Source: Pectobacterium sp. A5351 (GTDB lineage: Bacteria; Pseudomonadota; Gammaproteobacteria; Enterobacterales; Enterobacteriaceae). Taken from it: DNA of 64,000 nucleotides. Where the stretch lies: the NCBI RefSeq assembly GCF_028335745.1, contig NZ_CP116477.1, forward strand, positions 2,108,001 through 2,172,000, written 5' to 3'. Shown here one piece after another: positions 58,548-64,000 of the stretch (position 1 is its first letter; each line of letters opens with the position of its first letter). The position numbers were made by a program, and so were the translations under genes. Below the pieces are notes generated by a model. It searched no databases and was not told the DNA's origin. It saw only the letters and a program-made list of their open reading frames with translations.

Positions 58548-60398
58548 ATGCGCACATTGTGGCGAATTTTTAGCGGATTTTTTAAGTGGACATGGCGTCT
58601 GCTTAATTTTATCAGAGAATTTATTCTCAATATTTTTCTTATCGCCTTGATTCTGGTTGGCGTTGGAATCTACTCACAGGTAAAAACAACACCGGAAGTA
58701 GCCACAAAGGGTGCGCTGCTGGTCGATCTGACGGGCGTGGTCGTTGATCAACCCACCGTCAATAACAAATTGCGTCAATTAGGACGCGAATTCTTCGGTG
58801 CATCGAACAATCGTCGTCAGGAAAACTCACTGTTCGATATCGTTGACAGTATTCGTCAGGCAAAGAGCGACGACAACATCACGGGAATGGTGCTGGATCT
58901 CAGCGACTTTACCGGTGCCGATCAGCCATCTCTACAATATATCGGCAAGGCGCTGCGCGAATTCCGTGATAGTGGTAAACCCATTTATGCCGTCGGCGAC
59001 AGCTACAATCAGTCTCAATATTATTTGGCCAGTTTTGCCAATACGGTGTCGTTGACGCCACAAGGCAGTGTCGATCTGCACGGTTTTGCGACCAACAACC
59101 TCTACTTCAAATCCATGCTCGACAAGCTGAAAGTGACCACCAATATCTTCCGTGTGGGAACCTATAAGTCAGCCGTTGAACCGTATTTGCGTGACGATAT
59201 GTCTCCTGCTGCGCGCGATGCCGATGGACGCTGGATCAACGCGCTGTGGCAGCAGTATTTAAATACCGTTTCCGCTAACCGCCAGATTACACCTCAACAG
59301 CTTTTCCCTGGCGCAGCAGGCATCATTGCGGGCTTGCAGGCCGTTCAAGGCGACACCGCACGCTATGCGCTAGATAACAAGCTGGTTGATGAAGTGGCAT
59401 CACGTTCCGTGACCGAACAATCGCTGGTTAAAGCATTCGGTTGGAATAGCCAGAAGAACAATTTTAATTTTATCAGCATCTACGACTACACCATCAAACC
59501 ACCGGTGCAAAATAACAACCAGATTGCGGTTGTGTTTGCCAATGGCGCAATTATTGATGGGCCGGAAACACCGGGAATGGTCGGTGGCGATACCACGGCA
59601 GCACAAATTCGTGCCGCACGCCTCGACCCTAAAGTCAAAGCGCTGGTACTGCGCGTCAATAGCCCCGGCGGTAGCGTCACCGCGTCGGAATTGATCCGTT
59701 CGGAACTGATGGCGCTCCGTCTGGCGGGCAAACCGATCGTGGTCTCCATGGGCGGTATGGCGGCATCGGGCGGCTACTGGATCTCAACGCCAGCAAACGC
59801 GATCATCTCCAGCGCCAGTACGCTGACAGGTTCCATCGGCATTTTTGGCGTGATTACCACATTCGAAAACTCGCTGGAAAGCCTTGGCGTCCACACGGAT
59901 GGCGTTGCCACTTCCCCGCTGGCCGATTTGTCGATTACGAAGTCGCTGCCGCCTGAATTCTCGCAGATGATGCAGTTGAGTATTGAACGCGGCTATAAAA
60001 ACTTCATCGATATCGTGGCACAGGCACGTAAGAAAACGCCGGAGCAAATCGATCAGATCGCGCAAGGTCACGTCTGGGTCGGTAGCGACGCGAAAGAAAA
60101 TGGTCTGGTCGATCAGATCGGTGATTTTGATGATGCCGTGAAGAAAGCCGCGGAGCTGGCCAAACTGGGACAATATCAATTGAACTGGTATGCGGAACAG
60201 CCTGGCCTGCTCGACACGATGCTGAATCAGGTGAACGCTTCCGTTTACGCCCTGCTGCCCGTTGCCGTTCAGTCTATGTTGCCAGCACCGGTCGCACAGC
60301 TGGCGGAGGCCGTGCGGTCACAGCAGTCTATCATGAATAACCTAAACGACCCGCAGAACCGGTACGCATTTTGCCTCAACTGCGGAGAAGTCCGGTAA
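58548..60398 (+). CDS. sppA: SppA, signal peptide peptidase (protease IV)
   Basis: Inner-membrane serine protease degrading cleaved signal peptides. 616 residues with one N-terminal membrane helix (EFILNIFLIALILVGVGIYS) and two S49 domains. The catalytic Lys lies in the first domain (GTYKSAVEPYLR, near 209) and the nucleophile Ser in the second (MGGMAASGGYWIS, near 409), the Ser-Lys dyad of the family. It shares the S49 core with SohB in this window. Ends at the terminator at 60432. Confidence 0.96.
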   Translation: MRTLWRIFSGFFKWTWRLLNFIREFILNIFLIALILVGVGIYSQVKTTPEVATKGALLVDLTGVVVDQPTVNNKLRQLGREFFGASNNRRQENSLFDIVDSIRQAKSDDNITGMVLDLSDFTGADQPSLQYIGKALREFRDSGKPIYAVGDSYNQSQYYLASFANTVSLTPQGSVDLHGFATNNLYFKSMLDKLKVTTNIFRVGTYKSAVEPYLRDDMSPAARDADGRWINALWQQYLNTVSANRQITPQQLFPGAAGIIAGLQAVQGDTARYALDNKLVDEVASRSVTEQSLVKAFGWNSQKNNFNFISIYDYTIKPPVQNNNQIAVVFANGAIIDGPETPGMVGGDTTAAQIRAARLDPKVKALVLRVNSPGGSVTASELIRSELMALRLAGKPIVVSMGGMAASGGYWISTPANAIISSASTLTGSIGIFGVITTFENSLESLGVHTDGVATSPLADLSITKSLPPEFSQMMQLSIERGYKNFIDIVAQARKKTPEQIDQIAQGHVWVGSDAKENGLVDQIGDFDDAVKKAAELAKLGQYQLNWYAEQPGLLDTMLNQVNASVYALLPVAVQSMLPAPVAQLAEAVRSQQSIMNNLNDPQNRYAFCLNCGEVR

Positions 60399-60431
60399 TA
60401 TTTACCGAGACCGCCCAATATGCACCCGAAA

Positions 60432-60478
60432 AGCCCGGTAATAGTCATTGCTTATGATAGTATTATCGGGCTGTTTTT
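60432..60478 (+). terminator. sppA terminator
   Basis: AGCCCGGTAATA (60432-60443) pairs with TATTATCGGGCT (60461-60472), one G-T wobble, followed by GTTTTTCC. Confidence 0.85.
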
Positions 60479-60517
60479 CCCTCTATAATTCTCGGTTTAC
60501 TCCTTACTCACACCACC

Positions 60518-61536
60518 ATGCGAAAGAAATCCATTTATGTCGCCTATACGGGCGGCACCATCGGCATGCAGCGCTCTGCTAATGGTTATGTACCGGTATC
60601 TGGTCATTTACAGCAGCAGTTGGCAAACATGCCTGAATTCCACCGCGAAGAGATGCCCTCGTTCACGATTCATGAATATGATCCGCTGATCGATTCGTCC
60701 GACATGACGCCAGCGGATTGGCAATCCATCGCGGACGATATTCAAGATCACTACGATGATTACGACGGTTTCGTGATTCTGCATGGTACTGACACGATGG
60801 CGTTCACCGCTTCCGCACTCTCGTTTATGCTGGAAAATCTTGCCAAGCCGCTTATCGTGACAGGGTCACAAATTCCGTTGGCGGAATTGCGCTCGGACGG
60901 CCAGACCAACCTGCTGAATGCGCTATACGTTGCGGCTAATCATCCGATTAATGAAGTCGCCCTCTTCTTCAATAACAGCTGCTACGCGGCAATCGCACCA
61001 CCAAAGCCCATGCAGATGGTTTTGATGCTTTTGCCTCCCCCAATTATCCGCCACTGCTGGAAGCCGGTATTCATATTCGTCGGCTGGCGCCCACCGTGGA
61101 ATGCAACAACTGTCCGCCGCTAAAAGTGCACCACATTACGCCACAGCCTATCGGGGTGATTACGATTTATCCCGGCATTTCTGCCGATGTTATTAGTAAT
61201 TTCCTCCGCCAGCCGGTGAAAGCGCTTATTCTGCGATCTTACGGCGTGGGCAACGCACCACAAAGCCCCGGCCTACTGCACGAATTACGTGAAGCCACCA
61301 CACGCGGTATTGTGGTCGTCAATCTGACGCAGTGCATTTCTGGACGTGTGAATATGGGCGGCTATGCGACAGGTAATGCGCTGGCGCATGCCGGCGTGAT
61401 CAGTGGCTTTGACATGACCGTTGAAGCTGCATTGACTAAACTGCATTACTTATTGAGCCAACAAGCGTTAAGCGCCGATGAAATTCGCCATTTGATGCAG
61501 CAAAACCTGCATGGGGAATTGAGCGATAAAGATTGA
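60518..61536 (+). pseudogene. ansA: Cytoplasmic L-asparaginase I, frameshifted
   Basis: The first frame (60518 to about 60979) encodes MRKKSIYVAYTGGTIGMQ... with nucleophile Thr14 and HGTDTM, closely matching E. coli AnsA up to EVALFFNNS. From there it reads CYAAIAPPKP and ends at 61123. The homologous continuation (RGNRTTKAHADGFDAF... then TPQPIGVITIYPGISAD) is in the frame one base earlier and runs to 61536. One missing base near 60979-60980 (AGC-CTG read as AGC-TG) explains it; restoring it gives 339 residues. There is no homopolymer at the site. Either a true pseudogene or a sequencing error. Confidence 0.9.
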
Positions 61537-61555
61537 GTCAATTACGGAGCAGATA

Positions 61556-62203
61556 ATGAAAAAAGCGTTGCTATTAATTGATTTGCAAAACGATTTTTGT
61601 CCCGATGGCGCATTGGCCGTTAACGAAGGCGACCACGTCATTGCGGTTGCCAACCGTGCGATTGAAGCCTGCGTGGCCGCTGGTGTTACCGTGATCGCCA
61701 GTCAGGATTGGCACCCGGAAAATCACGGCTGCTTTGTCACTCATGCGAATACCCGCGTCGGAGAGATCGGCGAACTAAACGGATGGCCACAGATCTGGTG
61801 GCCAGTTCACTGCGTGCAAGGAACAGCAGGGGCTGATTTTCATCCAGCACTTAATCAGTCGGCCATTCAGTGGGTCGTGCAAAAAGGGACTCAGCCCGAG
61901 ATTGATAGCTATAGCACTTTTTTCGATAACGGACATCGGCTTAAAACCGGGTTGGATGAGTGGTTACACGCCAACCACATAACCCATTTAACGATTATGG
62001 GCCTGGCAACCGATTATTGCGTCAAATTCAGCGTATGGGATGCCATTGCTCTGGGGTATCACACGGAAGTCTTGGTGGATGGCTGTCGTGCCCTTAACCT
62101 TTCCCCCACCGACGGTGAATTTGCATTACAGGAAATGGCACGCCGTGGGGCAATACTTATGGATATGACACAATTTCTTGCCACGCTACCTTCAGCACGT
62201 TAA
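61556..62203 (+). CDS. pncA: Nicotinamidase
   Basis: Deamidates nicotinamide to nicotinate in NAD salvage. The 215 residues include the catalytic triad regions: Asp9 in LLIDLQNDF, Lys in VVQKGTQ, and the nucleophile Cys in LATDYCVKFSVWDA. Metal-binding DWHPENH is present. It starts 19 bases after ansA, as in the E. coli ansA-pncA pair, so it is likely co-transcribed despite the ansA frameshift. Confidence 0.96.
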   Translation: MKKALLLIDLQNDFCPDGALAVNEGDHVIAVANRAIEACVAAGVTVIASQDWHPENHGCFVTHANTRVGEIGELNGWPQIWWPVHCVQGTAGADFHPALNQSAIQWVVQKGTQPEIDSYSTFFDNGHRLKTGLDEWLHANHITHLTIMGLATDYCVKFSVWDAIALGYHTEVLVDGCRALNLSPTDGEFALQEMARRGAILMDMTQFLATLPSAR

Positions 62204-62216
62204 TGAGCGACAGCAC

Positions 62217-62243
62217 AAAACAGCGGCAGCCGATGAGGCTGCC
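62217..62243 (-). terminator. Terminator of yeaC
   Basis: GGCAGCC (62225-62231), loop GATGA, GGCTGCC (62237-62243). On the minus strand the stem is followed by GCTGTTTTG. It separates convergent pncA and yeaC. Confidence 0.7.
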
Positions 62244-62253
62244 AGCTTACGCG

Positions 62254-62532
62254 TTAGGCGTTGGGTTTCAGCGTAACAATGGCATCAGCGATGTTAAATT
62301 CGCGCTTCAGTTCCTGCTTACTCTTCATCACAATTTCGCCATTGGTGCCAATCGTCATGTGCTCAGCCTGTTCGTTATGGCGAGCCTGCCACATCATCAC
62401 CATTTGCAGGCTGTTTTCTTTCTGTTCGGCTGTCAACGCGACACCGTCTGGCCATTTGCCCAGCTCTACCGCCGTGACCAGCCGTTGGTAAATTTCTGGC
62501 GTCATGGCGTCGATCAGATCATTGAGTTCCAT
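62254..62532 (-). CDS. yeaC: YeaC, DUF1315 protein
   Basis: Small conserved protein of 92 residues, unknown function. It starts MELNDLIDAMTPEIYQRLVTAVELGKWPDGVALTAEQKE, as in E. coli YeaC, and is soluble and helical in appearance. It lies 162 bases downstream of msrB on the same strand, the E. coli order. Confidence 0.93.
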   Translation of the reverse strand: MELNDLIDAMTPEIYQRLVTAVELGKWPDGVALTAEQKENSLQMVMMWQARHNEQAEHMTIGTNGEIVMKSKQELKREFNIADAIVTLKPNA

Positions 62533-62694
62533 ATCCGGTTTCTGCTCCGAGAAAAGTCAGCGTTATGCTTACTGAGTTCTGTTATTGACAGGGACACCTA
62601 TATTGAGAGGAGCACAGAGGAGCACTTAGTAGCTGAATCGTTTAAAGCTATACAGTGCCAGCCTGCCATCTGCCCTATTTTCATCACACACAGA

Positions 62695-63114
62695 TTACCC
62701 GTCAACGCGTTCGCCATCAACGTCGTCGATAAAGCTCAGCGAAGCAGAATTCACGCAGTAGCGTTCGCCCGTGGTTTTCGGGCCATCAGGGAAAACGTGG
62801 CCCAGATGCGCATCACACTGCCCACAGCGGATCTCAATACGGCGCATATTGTGTGAATCATCTTCCAGATAGCGAATCGCTTCTGAGGAAACAGGCTGAT
62901 CAAAGCTTGGCCAGCCACAACCGGAGTCATATTTGCGGTCAGAGTAAAACAGCGGGGCCTGACAGCACAGGCAGTGATAAACGCCGGTGCGCTTGTTATG
63001 CAGCAGTTTGCCTGAAAACGCAGGCTCCGTACCGCGTTGCTGGGTGACATAGCGCTGCATCTCTGTCAGTTCAGTATTATCGGATGGGGTACGCGAAGCA
63101 GAGTCGTTAGTCAT
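62695..63114 (-). CDS. msrB: Peptide methionine-R-sulfoxide reductase
   Basis: Reduces the R-epimer of methionine sulfoxide in proteins. The 139 residues carry a zinc site, Cys48-X2-Cys51 and Cys97-X2-Cys100, the GCGWPSF substrate region, [17 protein letters not shown], and catalytic Cys120 in [11 protein letters not shown]. Divergent from gapA, as in E. coli. Confidence 0.97.
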   Translation of the reverse strand: MTNDSASRTPSDNTELTEMQRYVTQQRGTEPAFSGKLLHNKRTGVYHCLCCQAPLFYSDRKYDSGCGWPSFDQPVSSEAIRYLEDDSHNMRRIEIRCGQCDAHLGHVFPDGPKTTGERYCVNSASLSFIDDVDGERVDG

Positions 63115-63231
63115 GGGAGTCTCACAGCGGGTGTTATCAATTCAATTAATCATTGATTATAACAAAAAATTAACAACCCAACAGACCGTTCTGGCTTAAT
63201 ATTAGGAATGTTATCAGCATGAACATTTAAT

Positions 63232-63247
63232 TGTGACACATATCACA
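63232..63247. promoter_or_regulatory. Perfect CRP-binding site between msrB and gapA
   Basis: TGTGA-CACATA-TCACA matches the CRP consensus exactly in both half-sites. It is 211 bases before the gapA ATG and 118 bases before the msrB start, so it could act on either; gapA is CRP-regulated in E. coli. Confidence 0.75.
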
Positions 63248-63386
63248 TATTGAGATAACGCAGGCTTTATATGATGCATTCCGCCCTCATATCAGCCTTA
63301 GATGTTACTTAGTTACAGACTCGAGCGGTTTTTGCACAAAGATTGGTCATAGGTTTGACTTACAGCAACTATTGACACGATTCCGC

Positions 63387-63414
63387 TTGACGCTCAGCAA
63401 GGTTTTTGTAATTT
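63387..63414 (+). promoter_or_regulatory. Possible gapA promoter
   Basis: -35 TTGACG (63387-63392), 16-base spacer, -10 TAATTT (63409-63414), 44 bases before the start codon. Another TTGACA lies at 63372 without an obvious -10 at 17 bases. Confidence 0.45.
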
Positions 63415-63445
63415 TACAACCAACCTTTTATTCACAAACCAATAG

Positions 63446-64000
<555 letters not shown>

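Noticed and set aside
60975..60985. Programmed frameshift in ansA
   Set aside because: No slippery heptamer or stimulatory structure is evident, and the family is normally encoded in one frame; a one-base deletion is simpler.

Overview
The window is a 64 kb piece of an enterobacterial chromosome, most probably a soft-rot Pectobacterium. Gene content and order follow the Escherichia coli backbone closely: rsxE-nth-dtpA, cysB-topA-yciN-sohB-yciK-btuR-rluB-yciO-rnm-trp, ompW-yciCBA-tonB-yciI-clsA-yciU-opp, adhE-tdk-hns-galU-rssBA-ychJ-purU-tRNA-Tyr, then xthA-ynjH-topB-ydjA-sppA-ansA-pncA-yeaC-msrB-gapA. Features pointing to Pectobacterium are the separate trpG and trpD genes (fused in E. coli), a KdgM-type oligogalacturonide porin beside trpA, and the type of dispersed hairpin repeats. 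The genus is an inference; no 16S or other decisive marker is present.

Layout. 1-3084: end of the Rsx electron transport operon, endonuclease III and a di/tripeptide permease. 3201-15847: topA/cysB and a run of RNA- and cofactor-related genes, interrupted by an intact IS3-family (IS150-group) element and by a low-GC orphan gene (14155-14913) that looks like a candidate secreted effector. 15945-22775: complete trp operon with TrpR operator, leader peptide and attenuator. 23159-34883: envelope genes (KdgM-like porin, OmpW, TonB, YciABC, cardiolipin synthase), an inserted chemoreceptor, and an IS4-family element. 34907-42306: oligopeptide ABC transporter with two tandem oppA genes. 43348-52752: adhE, tdk, hns, galU, rssB/rssA, ychJ, purU. 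52838-54222: tRNA-Tyr with two 174/173-bp downstream repeats, then a predicted glycine transporter under a tandem glycine riboswitch. 54427-64000: DNA repair and topoisomerase genes, two hydrolases (ansA is frameshifted), msrB, and the start of gapA.

Most of the window is conserved housekeeping DNA. The most unusual points are: (i) both insertion sequences sit exactly inside intrinsic-terminator hairpins between convergent genes, and the uninterrupted terminators can be reconstructed; (ii) the orphan gene at 14155 has one cysteine in a Gly-Cys...His arrangement, a type-III-secretion-like N terminus and a possible HrpL box; (iii) a tandem glycine riboswitch controls a PF03458 transporter; (iv) the chemoreceptor ribosome binding site is buried in a hairpin; (v) a dispersed repeat family has a core stem that differs by compensatory changes between copies. 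Start codons were chosen by conservation with remembered E. coli proteins and by Shine-Dalgarno placement. Family assignments come from recognition, not from database searches.
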